From contig CM065308.1 of the NCBI GenBank assembly GCA_033032175.1, positions 20,765,590 to 20,829,589 on the forward strand: DNA of 64,000 nucleotides, given 5' to 3'. The DNA is from Saturnia japonica (lineage: Eukaryota > Arthropoda > Insecta > Lepidoptera > Saturniidae). Under the pieces are notes generated by a model. That model made no database searches and was not told where the DNA came from. It saw nothing but the letters and a program-made list of their open reading frames with translations. Both the position numbers and the translations under genes were made by a program. Every line of letters starts with the position of its first letter. Position 1 is the first letter of the stretch. Positions 34,270-45,913 of this stretch are shown in pieces.

Positions 34270-35215
34270 AATATACAGAAGGCCATTTAAAAGTTACACA
34301 GATATAATATAAGTAGTCAAATAAAATTAGTTGGTAAAAAGAAACTGGTGAAATTAGGTAAAAAAATTGACTGGTTAGATTTTTCTTAAGTTTGAGAAAA
34401 CTGGTTTGAAAGAGATATAGTATCTATGGTTTTGGAAGTGATATTAATTTGATTGCTCATTTTGACTAAAAGAGAGTTCTTTCTATATAATGATTTCACT
34501 AACGGCACGTGTAAATGGTACTTGTTTCTCTTATATACAGTAGGAACTCGCAGGTTAATATTACTTAGCAGTTCAGCGCAATCTACCATATCTTTAGTGA
34601 TTTTTAACAGATGTGATATCTGCTATTCGTCTGCGTTCATGAAGAGGAAGAATATGATTGTATGTACAACTAAGAAAATAGTTACAATGGTAACATTTAC
34701 CTTTGTACTGTAAGAATCTAAGAAACCTCTTTTATATCCGTTCTATAGTATTGTAATTCGGATTCTATACTCGAGGGGCGTATTCAAGGTGACTCTGGAC
34801 AAGAGAATAATACAAAATCTTAAAAAGTTTTAATACATTTAAATTCAGATGATAAACGCATGACCAATCCTAGAGCTTTCGATGCTTTGTGGACAATAGC
34901 ATCAATGTGACCTTTAAAAAGTAATTTGGAATCAAATATAACACTTAGGTCTTTCTTATCAACTCGAGTTATTATAGTGTTTTTAGAGTATAATTAAATT
35001 TTATTTGTTCAAGCTTACGAGTATAGGACATTAAGTAGCATTTGGGAATCTTTTTAATCAAGTTTATTAAGTTCACAATATATTGAAAACTTATCCACAT
35101 CTGCCTGAAGGGAAAGCGCATCATTTAGTTTCGTGATCGGACTAAGGATTTTCAAATCATCAGCGTATAAAAGTATTTTACTATGTTTAAGGTTAAGTTA
35201 AGTTTATTGCATTTC
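34270..35215 (-). mobile_element. CR1-like LINE reverse-transcriptase fragment
   Basis: On the minus strand: LLYADDLKILSPI (YADD box at about 35155-35169), ALSLQADVDKFSIYCELNKL, VIFDSKLLFKGHIDAIVHKASKALG, and further down MVDCAELLSNINLRVPT (frame 34589-34386). Several frameshifts and stops interrupt it. Confidence 0.7.
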
Positions 35216-35951
35216 CAACAAACAGTTAAGGATGCGTTGAGTGAACAACTGGCAGTTAGTAGGCTTTACTTAGTAGTTGAAGTAAGTTAAATTGACTTGT
35301 AATAGTTACGATTTATGGCACGCTGGATGTTGACCTGGAAGAAATTTCGAGGCCAAGCGCCCACGACAACGGAGACCCTCATAAAGTTACTGGAGAGTGT
35401 AATGGGAACCTTCCCATCACCGATGCCCGGATGGTGTACCGGGCCAAGTCTTAGCAGTGGCACTAGGCTCCATGGAGGGAGAAATTCAGAAGCTATTGTG
35501 TATATACCTTCCTCAAATTCATGACAAGCTCTTACACCAGTTCAGTTATCGGATGCTTGTTTCATTTCAAATATAAATACCAGATTATATAATATAACTA
35601 AGGTTAAAAAACAATTAGACGCAGAAACACCAATCGGCATAACACCAAATATTTTCCACATAATTATTTTGGCGCCTGACATGAATTCGAAGACATTTGA
35701 CGTCGATATAATACAGTGTACTCTGATGCGCGTTTGCAAAAGCTTCGTTCGTGTATGTTCAGAGTTTTATCACATTTGGTTCTTAGCCAAAGACTATAAT
35801 TTCATGGGCGGTAGTCTCCCGCCGCCTGCGTTGTCGCGGACATCACGTCAATCAGGCGAAACGTTCCGCTTCGCCAGACTGTGCCTGCCAATCTAGCATC
35901 TGCATTAACCTGGTTTCATTTCGAAGTTTTTTTTTACTTTTTCATAAAACT
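35216..35951. other. Unassigned, locally GC-richer
   Basis: 35310-35525 (frame beginning ARWMLTWKKFRGQAPTTTET) and 35790-35885 are GC-richer than their surroundings and could be worn coding scraps of a transposon or of a captured gene. No family was recognised. Confidence 0.3.
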
Positions 35952-36834
35952 ACTAACTGTACCCACGGTTTCATCCGTGTTAAATTTATTCGACATTCTC
36001 TATCGCGCTGTATCACCGCTAACTCACCCATGTAGCCTATCGTTGTTTTCACTTGCAGTATTTGTCTATAGCATGCCAGATAACTTTATGTTCATAGTTA
36101 TTGCTCCACTCGTTAGGCTCTTAACGTGAAGTTCTTTAAAGTCCACTGGTTCTGAATGTTTTTTTTTTAAGTTCTCATACGTTCTAACTGCATGTGCTAA
36201 GTAATTATATGAAATCCACTCTTCACTTTTGCACAAAACCCTAACTATGTCATGTAAAATACCAACAATATTCATTTAAAAAAAATCACTATATGGCAGA
36301 TAAAGATCCCACAAAAAACTTCTTTTTATTATTAACATGGCAACTAGTCCTCTTTATTGAAAACTATTACTGTCATTATCGAGTAAATATCTGTTGCGTC
36401 TTGTTGGAAATTTCTAGGTAGTTTTGTGGCATCTCCTTTAATCTTCAATAAAAAATCTCGGAAAATACCCTGTTGTGGCTTATGTATAAGAAAAAAGCAT
36501 AATATGCTATACGGGACTTTATTTAGATATACTAAGGAATAATATTTTTGTAGAAAATTGTATTTACGTATAAACATTACGCCCAAGCACGCGGGTATAT
36601 CAGTTCGGGAGGGCTTTGACTTCCGACTTAACAAAAATCAATTTTTAAAGCTAGCTGAGAGTTGTAGCCTAACGTTAGATAGCCTATATAATTCCTCGTG
36701 AATCTAGCTATCATATACAAAAATACTTATACGAATCCAACTGGTAGTTCCAGAGATTAGCGTGTTTAAATAAACAAAGAAACTATCATTGAAACAAAAA
36801 AATCTTTTCATCTTTATTATATTATATTATAGAT
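35952..36834 (-). mobile_element. Helitron, type 4, with foreign cargo
   Basis: The ends match 13757-14320 and 41673-42313: CTAACTGTACCCACGGTTTC at 35954, and TTGTGGCTTATGTATAAG, GAGAGTTGTAG and TGGTAGTTCCAGAGAT toward 36760. Between about 36060 and 36435 the other copies have unrelated AT-rich sequence. Here it is replaced by a segment with minus-strand reading frames that is also found at 60980-61310. Confidence 0.65.
36060..36435 (-). pseudogene. Gene-like cargo inside a Helitron
   Basis: Minus-strand frames carry IKGDATKLPRNFQQDATDIYS (up to the TAG near 36344) and, downstream, MNIVGILHDIVRVLCKSEEW then ISYNYLAHAVRTYENLKKKH then SEPVDFKELH. The composition (amphipathic, K/E-rich) looks like genuine protein. 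A related but further decayed copy (NIVGVLRDIVWFLFISEVDY) lies at 61145-61225 in a different order. I do not recognise the parent gene; it may be host or transposon derived. Confidence 0.4.
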
Positions 36835-37128
36835 AGATTAATAGTGCTTAATAATTAATTGTATTGTCATTTCAATATTTCTGTATAATATTTATGTTTT
36901 TAATGTAAAAGTAATTAACAGCAAATGGGGCAGCGACCTAAAGTGAATCTACGCCATTATTCTGTACTGTAGGTACACCTCGCTTCTCTTGTCACTCATC
37001 CGTCTTGGACTTCTCGGAAGTCTTTTTCAACAGCAATCAGCCATCAACCTTGTCAGTTTGTCTATCAGCTTCTTAAGATTCTCGTAGTATTTTTGAAATA
37101 CGAGAAAATAATTCCAATTTAATGTAAA
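36835..37128. other. Noncoding spacer
   Basis: No feature recognised. Confidence 0.35.
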
Positions 37129-38096
37129 TCTATATATTAACACGTGAAGCAAAAGCTTTCGGTACCTTTTCAAGCGTATTACGTGCACGGAACACTGTGA
37201 GATTTGGCTTGGTTAAAGGTTATATGGAGAAGGACTGCAGAAAACTAAAGTGTATCTATAATATCTGTTCCTAATAAATTAAATAAAATAAATTAATACT
37301 GCGAATTCTAACCCGACCAGTGCCATTGAACTTAGACCACCCAAAATGTTGACATTATCACTCAATGAAAAGTGACAGCAAGTGACATATTATTTGACGA
37401 AGAGAGAGACATCAGATAGACTATCGGAGACTCCAGGATTTTCCCTGATGTCTTCATTACGGAATTACAAATCTTGTGGGCGTAATGAGGGTTAAGTGCA
37501 AGCACTGTATGTACACGGTCCGACAACCCATGTAAGAATGATGTATGTCTGTTTATTTGCGGTTGCACCCAGTGGCCTCCAACCGCCCCTGAATAGTCAC
37601 CCCAATCCTCGCATGTCTAATGTTATCGCTGTCTGTAAGTGACCTGGTAACTAATCTTGATCATCCTCATAATCTGACAAGCTTCAGCCAGAATGTTCTT
37701 CTCATCGGATTATCTTGATCCAATTTTAACGATATTCACGTTGCGAAGCGGCTCCAGCAAGAGTCATCCTTCAAGCCCATCGTTGTCTGTTTATATAGCT
37801 CCTGGGCCCCAGAGCACGATTACTGTTGCTAGCGCGCGGCATCTCTTCATTCTTTTCAGTTATTGTATTTTCTATGTATTTTTGAGTACTTCCGAAAACC
37901 ATTATCCCGTTGCTATGGCACATGTTTCCTTCTTCTCAACACAGATTAGTTATTAGTAGCTAGCAACTTTTCAATAATCCTATAGACACGATTCTCTGAC
38001 ATATTCATTGTCTAGGTTCATACTGCAAATGTCAAACAGAAAATAGTCCATGATAAAAAGTCGCTGGTCAAATATCGAGCTTAGGGCAATCGCTAG
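37129..38096 (+). mobile_element. Helitron, type 1, interrupted by a 605-bp insertion
   Basis: Starts TCTATATATTAACACGTGAAG and ends GGGCAATCGCTAGT, matching 123-469 along the whole length except for the insertion at 37392-37996. Confidence 0.7.
37392..37996. mobile_element. Unclassified insertion with 9-bp direct repeats
   Basis: Absent from the matching Helitron at 123-469. Flanked by TGACATATT at 37383-37391 and 37997-38005. GC-richer than the host element; contains TATATAG and CTGGGGCCCAGG-type sequence and no poly(A) or clear terminal inverted repeat. A short minus-strand frame (YAHKICNSVMKTSGKILESP) is of unknown origin. A solo LTR or a non-autonomous DNA transposon are both possible. 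Confidence 0.55.
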
Positions 38097-38106
38097 TATA
38101 TTATTA

Positions 38107-38280
38107 TATTAAGTGTGCGATTCTTGTATATATATATATATGTAATTGGTTTCTCGGAAACGGCTCCAATGATTTGGATGAAACTTTGCATTTAGATAAT
38201 GTTTTACATTCCAAGTTTACCAATATAGGTAGTTTTCTTTTTTTGTTTATGACACCGAGCACAGCTCCGTCGCCCGGATA
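38107..38280 (+). mobile_element. Helitron remnant
   Basis: TGTATATATATATATATG, then GGTTTCTCGGAAACGGCTCC and GATGAAACTTTGCATTTAG, typical of Helitron 5' regions, and a worn 3' end GAGCACAGCTCCGTCGCCCGG. It follows the previous Helitron by 10 bp. Confidence 0.5.
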
Positions 38281-38285
38281 TTAAT

Positions 38286-38442
38286 TAATTAAACACCAAT
38301 AGGTGTGTTCCGGCATCTGCACTTGAGTCAGTCTTCCGCTAACCTTAGCGTGCTACTAACTTAGATCACATAGTTACTTAAGATCAGATGAGTTAAGATT
38401 GTGGTCACAACGCTAAAAAAACCTATAACCTATAAAAAATAT
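38286..38442 (+). mobile_element. SINE family B, 3' half
   Basis: AATAGGTGTGTTCCGGCATC, GATCAGATGAGTTAAGATTG and CGCTAAAAAAACCTATAACC followed by A-rich sequence; the tRNA-like half is missing. Confidence 0.65.
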
Positions 38443-39002
38443 ATATTGCCTACGCAAAACTCCAATGCAAATGGAGCTCATTACACAATCTGTGTTAGCA
38501 AGCTAATATTAAATAAATACTGTTTAGTATCAATTTATTTGCATTCCTACTAACTGACAACCGTCAAGAATAGATATAATATTTCGGATAGATTGAGGAG
38601 TTGGCACTCTGCGATTTCTTAACTCACGTGTGTAGTATCGCTGCACAGTGATTGTATCACTGAACTGGTTCGTGACATCATACCTTGAGCCAGATTCGAT
38701 TACGTTTTTAACCTCTGACGGATTGTTCCGGTCTTGCTAAATTTATTTTATTATATTGGCTGTTTATTTTCTTTCTGAAGTGGGGGGAGGGGCGGGTGAT
38801 TTCATTATGTTTTATACCTTCAATTAACAATGCATAATCATTTGAATGATTCCATTCTCACTATGATTTATTCTGTTTATGTCAGTACCGTGTCATGTAC
38901 TTTTCTAGGATTTATCGCAATGAAGAGTTTTAAAATGTTGCAATACATTAAAAAAAGTTAATAATTTTTACGACGAATTTAACATCTAATAAATTTATTT
39001 TA
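38443..39002. other. Noncoding spacer
   Basis: No feature recognised; a GGGGGGAGGGGCGGG patch lies near 38783. Confidence 0.35.
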
Positions 39003-39241
39003 AGTTAGTATGCGCGCTATGAGCGAAATCCTGGGTTCAAATCCCAGGTCGAGCAAAGTGTTATTAGGTTTTTCCTATGAAATTCTCAGTAGCAGCTCGG
39101 AGCTTGGTTTCGTGCCCGATTAATGACAATAGGCTCGCCCCTATTACATGGGACCTAAAAATATACAATGCGAACTGTGGATGTAAATTATTACACCTCT
39201 GCCTAAACCATCGGGGAATACAGGCGTGATTGTATGTTATG
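39003..39241 (+). mobile_element. tRNA-derived SINE, family A
   Basis: Plus-strand copy with a clear B box GGGTTCAAATCCC (39033-39045) followed by GGTCGAGCAAAGTGTTATTA, the body with CCCTATTACATGGGAC, and the tail TCGGGGAATACAGGCGTGAT. Confidence 0.75.
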
Positions 39242-39904
39242 TAGTACCGTGGATAAATGAGTCAGTAACGTGGAATGAAAAATTAGAAATTTTAAGCTTC
39301 TTTTCGATCTTTTTTAGTTGTAGCAAAATTACTATTATTAAATGATTATTTTTACTATAAAATAGAATGAAAATATGCACGACAAAACGAAAAATTTCGT
39401 TTATTGATTAAAAAAATTGTAGTAAAAAAAATTACATTTTAGAAATAAGAAAACCATAAATTGTTAGAACAGAAAGTCACCCATTTTGTTGGTTTTCAAG
39501 GGAAATATTATCTTATTATTATTAATAATTTGAGTTTAATTCGAAATAATTTATAGCACATATTCAAACCTTCATATACCCGTGAGTATGAACTCAAGTT
39601 ACGTAGGTACATAAAAGTGGCAGTTGCATAACAAATATGTTTGTATTATACCCATAGATGGATGTCGTGGAAAAAGTCACAAGCGTATTTATTATAAACA
39701 CTAAATTACATATTAAAATTTCTGCTGAAAACCCATGTTAAGGTCAATTCACAATATTTATTTTAGTAGATACAAAAGAAAAAAATAGACAGTGTTGCCT
39801 CTTCTCCTTTCCGTAATAAAACCATACGCGCTAGGCTACAAAGTCACAGTTTTACAGTAACCTCCATCTCGGCACTAATTAAAAGTTCTCTATGTGTTAT
39901 CTAT
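39242..39904. other. Noncoding spacer
   Basis: AT-rich; no feature recognised. Confidence 0.35.
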
Positions 39905-40115
39905 GTCATACCATGAAATTGTGGAACTATCTCCCGGTCAATGCGTTTCCTGCTTCTTACGACATCTAGTCCTTCAATCGTAACGTTATGAGATATTTAT
40001 GCTGGCCGGGATGATAGCGGATTGCGGATCTGTTAATGTTCACCGTTCTGTTTAGATTGTATTGTGTTTACTATAAGGACAGTGTTGTCAATTTGAGGAA
40101 CTACTGTAAAAACAA
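39905..40115 (+). mobile_element. LINE 3'-end family D copy
   Basis: Matches 16590-16775: TGGAACTATCTCCCGGTCAA, TTACGACATCTAGTCCTT, GAGATATTTATGC and GGAACTACTGTAAAAAC. Confidence 0.6.
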
Positions 40116-41424
40116 ACAAAGTCACTGCCAAAGCCTAGTATGAGATTCAAATAACGCTTTGTTACTAGCAACATGTCATACGATACGGAAATTTGGTGAA
40201 AGCGTTATTTGAACCGTATTATATACACGTATTAAGTTTTCTTGTAATGTATTTTGATTGAATGGCGATCAAACGTCCATTCTTTTCAAACTGTATGTAA
40301 TCGTGATAGTGAAATTGTATCAACTTTCAAAAATAATTATTTTACTATTAATTATAATAATATCAGCCTATAAGTGTCCAATTGCTCGGCAAAGGCCTTA
40401 TCCCAAGGGAAAGTATTGGTGTAATTGCCATCGTGCCAGCCCATAACGTGTTGGTGATTTCAAACACGGAGAAAATGAAGAGTTCTATATATTTCCCACA
40501 TACGTTTTTCCACATTCGTCCGACATTTCTCAAGCGTTGAAGTTTCATCACGATATTTTTTTCATTTTCTTGTAATACCTGTATTGAATACAGTATTAAG
40601 ACATTTTTCTTTAAATTTCAATATTAATTATTTAGTTACGTTCTTGAAAACCATTTACGAAAATCAAATCTACTACCAGTTTGGAAGATCGTTAAGTTTG
40701 TTATAAATAAGACAAATAAAAATTGTTATTTATTGTGTCAATTTCTTTGTTTTGCTTTTTTATTTAAACATTGATGTTTTTTGTGTGGTGCTATTTTCAA
40801 ACAAATGCTTTTTCTGCCTTTCTTTTCTTTCTTATTTTATAATTATGAGGTTGAGGAGCTAAAACAACATTGCGCATCGCTCGCTTGGAGTCTAGAGGCT
40901 TTCGTAAATGAAAGTCATTGTGGCATTATTAGTAAGTTCATATTTGGTTAGCGAAGGACCTATGAAAGCTGTCTCTAACTAGAAATCCCCTTTCGGATTT
41001 TAATATATGGTAAAATCATCATCAAAAATATGTCATATGGTATTGCCTTATCACATTTGAAATAGCAGTAACATCTGGCATTTGATTTTTGTTATTGTAA
41101 GTAGTTGTAAAATATTTTTAATTGGCTGTAGTCTCAAATGCCTTTGTTATAAATAAATCTATCTTTCTATGCCTACTAAGCACAGTGATTCCTACAAGAC
41201 GCATATGTTATGCGCAACCATTTGCATGGATATTAGGATACTAAAATAAGCATAGGGTAAGTTTTTTCCCAGGCGTATGAAGGGTAGAGGTAAAAAAAAC
41301 ATCTTATATGGGAAGAAGTTCGAAAGTGTCCAGTTAGCAGATTATAATTAAAAAACCCACCAAAATGACGCAAGCGTAGCATGAGTGAATGATACTTTTT
41401 AAAATGGAGGAGGTTTTTAACTCG
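40116..41424. other. Noncoding with one repeat scrap
   Basis: 40365-40500 holds AAGTGTCCAATTGCTCGGCA and AAAGGCCTTATCCCAAGGG, a piece of a common lepidopteran repeat tail. The rest is AT-rich with no gene. Confidence 0.4.
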
Positions 41425-41650
41425 AATGTATATATTATATATGTTTATTTGTTGTTTTTTTTTTATATGGATGTTCAGCCATAACTACTTTGCTTATGAA
41501 CGGAGTTTGATGATTCTTTTTTGTTGGAAAGGGGATACCTTCAGGTTGGCCCATTTTAATTTCATTGGCATTCGACATTACAGTTAGAAGATACACGAGG
41601 GGGAACTTCTCAAAATCATTGATGGTGGTTTTCTTTCTAGTTAAAAAATT
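41425..41650 (+). repeat. Dispersed repeat family E
   Basis: Shares GGATGTTCAGC, TTTGCTTATGAAC, TGATGATTCTTTTTTG, CCATTTTAATTTCATTGGCA and GAAGATACAC with 55020-55240 and, reversed, 63060-63310. Class unknown. Confidence 0.55.
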
Positions 41651-41672
41651 GTCTTGTTCGTCATTTTATAGT

Positions 41673-42313
41673 TAACTGGCTGTGCCTCACGGTTTCACCC
41701 GTGTTAATTTTATCCGACAAATAGAGAGCCGCCAACGCACCCATGTAGTCTCTATCATAATTGTTTTTCTTGCAAGTACAAATTACTTTAATTTTTAATT
41801 ACCTCCTAAATTACGTATCCAAATAGCATACTCTACGGAGCAAAATTTAACTTTATAAAATTGTCTTTATGATGAAATAACTTTTGTTTGTGAGGATTAA
41901 TATGCTATATCTAAAAAATAATAGTAATAAATCATTTTTTTAATTTTCAACAAATCTTTGTCACAAAATACTTTATTGTGGCTTATGTATAAGAGATAGG
42001 TATATGCTATCGCCGACGTTTTTTTAGATATACTAATGACCAATATTATTATAGAACATTATATTTCATTATCATTAACGATTACGCCAGAGCACGCGGA
42101 TAAAACAGTTCAGGAGGGCTTCGAATTCTGATTTACGTAACAAAAATCAATATTTAAGGCTATCTGAGAGTTGTAGGCTAATCATAAATAGCCTATACTA
42201 TTCCTCGAGAGTCTGGCTATCATATACAAGAAGAGTTTTTCGAATCCGAGTGGTAGTTCCAGAGATTAGCGTGTTTAAACAAACAAAAAACTTTTCTGCT
42301 TTTTTATATGTAT
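41673..42313 (-). mobile_element. Helitron, type 4
   Basis: 3' end at 41673 (GTTAACTGGCTGTGCC, worn CTAGT). Collinear with 13757-14320 and with the ends of 35952-36834. This is the cargo-free form. Confidence 0.65.
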
Positions 42314-42541
42314 TAATATATAATTTTATAGTTAATGGGAAAAGTTAGGGGAAAATATTCTTAAGTTTTGCCACTATCTTTAAAATATGCGCACTTGCCA
42401 CCGTAGCGCCAGTCTAATTTGACGCTTTTCGAAGGACACTTTTTCATACATAGATTTGGTAGTCCATACCCAAGCGTTCAGCTTAAACTTTAGACGGTAG
42501 TGTTACCAATTAAAATTAAATTATTAAATGTACGCAAAGTA

Positions 42542-43845
42542 CAAGGTGTCCAGAAAGGGTATCGGGTATTTGTAAGTTCAATGAAACAAAAATTATTTGT
42601 ATGCAATAAAAAAGTTTATTGTTTATTATTAGCAAATGAATTGGAGAATTATTTGGAAAAGATGATGTTATCCAAATGATGACCGTTACGTTGCTGGAAC
42701 TCTTCTAAACGGAAACGAAGATTGGCGATAACACGTTGACACATAGCTATCGATATTGCTGCCATTTCTGACCTGATGTTTTGCTTTAACTGGGTTAGAT
42801 TCGTTGGATTGTTTTGATAAACCTTACTTTTAATGTATCCCCATGCAAAATAGTCAAGCGGGCTAAGGTCGGGGCTTCTGGGAGGCCAGTTGATGTTACC
42901 CCTTCGCGAAATGACTTTATTAGGGAATAATTCGTTAACAACTTCCATTGAGTCATTTGAGGTATGGCAAGTGGCCCCATCTTACTGGAACCACGTTCTT
43001 GAGTTGAAACCTGCAAACTCCTGCAACTCTGAGACCAAAAAATTTCGCAACATATCGCAATAACGGTCACTATTCACATTAATTGCTCGGCCTCGTTGAT
43101 CTTCATGAAAATAAGGACCAATTATGCCTTTAGCAGACATAGCGGCCTAAACAACGACCTTTGAGCTATGCAGGGGTCGTTCATGCTTTCGTCTCGGATT
43201 CTCCACTGCCCAGTACCGACAATTCTGCTTATTAACATGACCATTCAGGTGAAAATTTGCTTCGTCACTGAACAGTATGTTGTTAAAGTTGTTAAATCGC
43301 TGCAGCATTTCGTTCGCAAAATTCAGTCGATTAGCATAGTCCGTATCCTTCAATTCTTGAACCAATTGAATTTTATAGGCTTTTAGATGTAAGTCTTTCT
43401 TTAAAATCGAATGTAAAGACGATTTTTTGACGTTCAACGCTTGGCTTCGCTTTCGGATGGATAAAGATGGATTTTGACGAACCGACGCCTCAACTTCTTC
43501 AATTGTTTCTTCATCGCGAACTGAACGAGGACGACCAGAGTTTTGAATTTTAACTGTCGCACCTGTATTGTCGAACATCCTGATCCATTTCCTAATGCTA
43601 TCGTCATTTGGCGCGTGGCGTGTACGATATTCCGCACGATAGAGACGTTGAGCAATCACTATTGAATAACCGTTACGATAATACGCTCGTACGCAAAATG
43701 CGCGATGCGTCCCCCGAGTACTGTTCCATCGTGACTAAAACTCCACAAAATGGCGGACGCCACGAATCCCTCCCCGCACCCTTTAGACGCCCCGTTTCGA
43801 ATATGGCGCGAAAACAAATACCCGATACCCTTTCTGGACACCTTG
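42542..43845 (-). mobile_element. Young Tc1/mariner element (DD41D), full length
   Basis: Terminal inverted repeats at 42542-42573 and 43814-43845 match perfectly over 32 bp (CAAGGTGTCCAGAAAGGG...). A TA flanks each side (42540-42541, 43846-43847), the expected target duplication. Length 1304 bp. Low decay suggests a recent insertion. Confidence 0.9.
42649..43720 (-). pseudogene. DD41D transposase, lightly disabled
   Basis: On the minus strand: an N-terminal helix-turn-helix region (IAQRLYRAEYRTRH, SIRKWIRMF), GRPRSVRDEE, the first catalytic D in ILFSDEANFHLNG, the second in FQ*DGATCHTS, and the third in RSPDLSPLDYFAWG, with 41 residues between second and third. Damage is small: TAG at 43147-43149 (in place of the Trp of VVVWAAM), TAA at 42982-42984 just before DGATCH, and a frameshift or stop near 43660 upstream of IAQRL. 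The exact start codon is unclear. The C-terminus ends NIIFSK at 42649. Enzyme role: cut-and-paste at TA. Confidence 0.85.
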
Positions 43846-44241
43846 TATTATAAATTTATTGATTGATACATGCCGATGGTTGAATCTATGGACATAGGAT
43901 GGATATTCCATTGGTCTGCTATAGTGACTTTTAATCAGCATGTCGTTGAATATATAAGTGAAGCAACCGGCGCATGTGAGGGGTATAAATCTGTCGCGGC
44001 GTGTATTCCAGCTGATCCCAGTCTAGCTCTGACGTCATCCGCCCCCGAGTTATACTTGCTGACGTCATCCGGCGCTCGCGCTCCGTTGCGAGGAAGATCG
44101 CATAGGAACATTCGAGGTCGTTGCACGATGCGATGTTCATTTCTATTATTGCAAACTTTTTACCTTTATACCTAATCGCTGTGCCGTATCTCTGGAACAG
44201 TCGCTAAGGAATTAATCTACAAATTTTCACTTTTATATTAA
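43846..44241 (+). promoter_or_regulatory. GC-richer patch with paired CRE octamers
   Basis: 43975-44130 is GC- and CpG-richer than its surroundings. It holds two perfect TGACGTCA sites (44030-44037 and 44060-44067) exactly 30 bp apart and a TATAAAT (43984-43990). No gene with a start nearby was recognised, so promoter function is only suggested. Confidence 0.3.
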
Positions 44242-44570
44242 CACTAGCGGTGCCACGCGGCTTTCCACTCGTTTACAACGTTTAATTATTTTTGTTTCGC
44301 AATTTTATTTTTACTTTATTATTCATAATTCTTATAGTCTATTTCGATTTAGGAGTGGCATACGCTTCCCGTGTATAACATTTTATAAAATTCGATCTAG
44401 CTGTCTGTGCGGTAAATTCGGTCATGTCCAAACAGACAGTCAGACAAACATTTTTTATTATTATTTCATGTTTGTAATTTGTGTCCTTTGTAATAGATGT
44501 TTGGCAAGAAGTTTTGAAGAAAAATAAATATATGTATGTACCTACAGACAGAACTGTAGGTTTTATTAAT
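44242..44570 (-). mobile_element. Helitron remnant
   Basis: Begins ACTAGCGGTGCCACGCGGCTT (a reversed 3' end). CAGACAGTCAGACA and GTTTTATTAATATAAG further right are as expected for the 5' part. Confidence 0.5.
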
Positions 44571-45855
44571 ATAAGTTATGTTAAATTTTTGTGTATTTAT
44601 TTATGATTGTAAAGGAGGGATTCAAGTTCAAACATTACCTCACATCCCCATTATCCCCCCTGTATAACATATAAAATGGAAATAAAGAAAGGAATAAATA
44701 AAGGAAGGTAAATATTTTTTGAAGTGAAAACTTCTTTAGCATCGTTGTGATTTGAAAGTCGATAAAACGAAAAAGCGACAATAAAAAGAGACAGACACAT
44801 ACATTTTTAAGATTTAACGTGGGAGAAAATGAGATAGAAAAGTTTTAGGCAATGGTAAAATGGTACAAAAGAGGTTTGTTGCCACGCAATAATAAATTTT
44901 ATTACCTCGCAAAAAAGGCACGAAAGAAAAACTTTTTATACAACACTTATAACATTCTGTTACTGATTGATATTGTGTTAGGTTACTTTAGTCGTACAAA
45001 TAAAATTATTTCTGTTAGCGGCCTCTGCACAAACAGTATGGGAATAATTTTGAATTATTAATGATGAGAAATTACACCATTTCCACTTCGTACAGAAGTA
45101 ACAATAGAGAGCGCTAAAATGAGAACTGTAATAAAATAAAATTATGGATTTTGTAAATTACGTTACCAAAGTACAAGTTTGAATTAAGTCACAAAAACTC
45201 CCTAGAGGGCGCAAAAATAAATTTATGTAAGTTGCAAATTCCAACACTACAAAAGTAGATACGAACTTCGAAAAGTACGAATTTTGAGATGTCAAACAAA
45301 CTCCCTAGATAGTTCTGACAAGAGAGTGAAAATCTTATCAGAAGATCTCACTTTGTTTAGTTATTAGTTGGGAAAAGGCATCACAACAACCGTGGGTTTT
45401 TGTATACGTGTACGTATTGTTTGTACTTTTTTCAGATGATATTCCCATGGATATTTCAAATGTGCATTAATTAAAAATGATATTGTGAATATTGATTGTG
45501 AGTACTTGTATGTACATTTTCATAAACTTTAAATTAGTGTATATTTGATCATTTTCTGAATTAAAAAAACATACATGTGAAGGTTTCACTTCTACCACGT
45601 GTGAATTGCACACATGATTTTTCTTTTTCGAGATTTTTGTTTTACTTATGATATATAACATCCCTGCTCTCCCTTTGTCAGTAAAGTCTAAATTTGCTTA
45701 CGAGTACGTACAGTAATACTTAAAGCCTTTAAGGTCTGTTTATACATCATATATGTATATATAACTGGTTAGATACAATAAAATAGCACATTATGTTATT
45801 TTTAACCGATTTTAACTAAAGACGGGAGGTTACTCAATATATATAAGTAGGTATA

Positions 45856-45858
<3 letters not shown>
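44571..45858. other. Noncoding, no feature recognised
   Basis: AT-rich; short frames only. Confidence 0.35.

Positions 45859-45910
<52 letters not shown>
45859..45910 (+). repeat. (AT)26 microsatellite
   Basis: Uninterrupted AT dinucleotide run. Confidence 0.98.

Positions 45911-45913
<3 letters not shown>

Noticed and set aside
35315..35524. Frame beginning ARWMLTWKKF considered as a next exon of the 31 kb gene
   Set aside because: No acceptor in a compatible phase and no recognisable domain; left as unassigned.
39033..39045. tRNA-gene-like B box
   Set aside because: Part of a SINE; no cloverleaf or anticodon arm of a true tRNA gene could be drawn.
43870..44175. 101-residue plus-strand frame
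   Set aside because: Starts beside the DD41D element and crosses the CpG-rich patch; overlapping frames on both strands are equally open.
45859..45910. AT run as possible origin or regulatory element
   Set aside because: Plain dinucleotide microsatellite at the edge of a Helitron.
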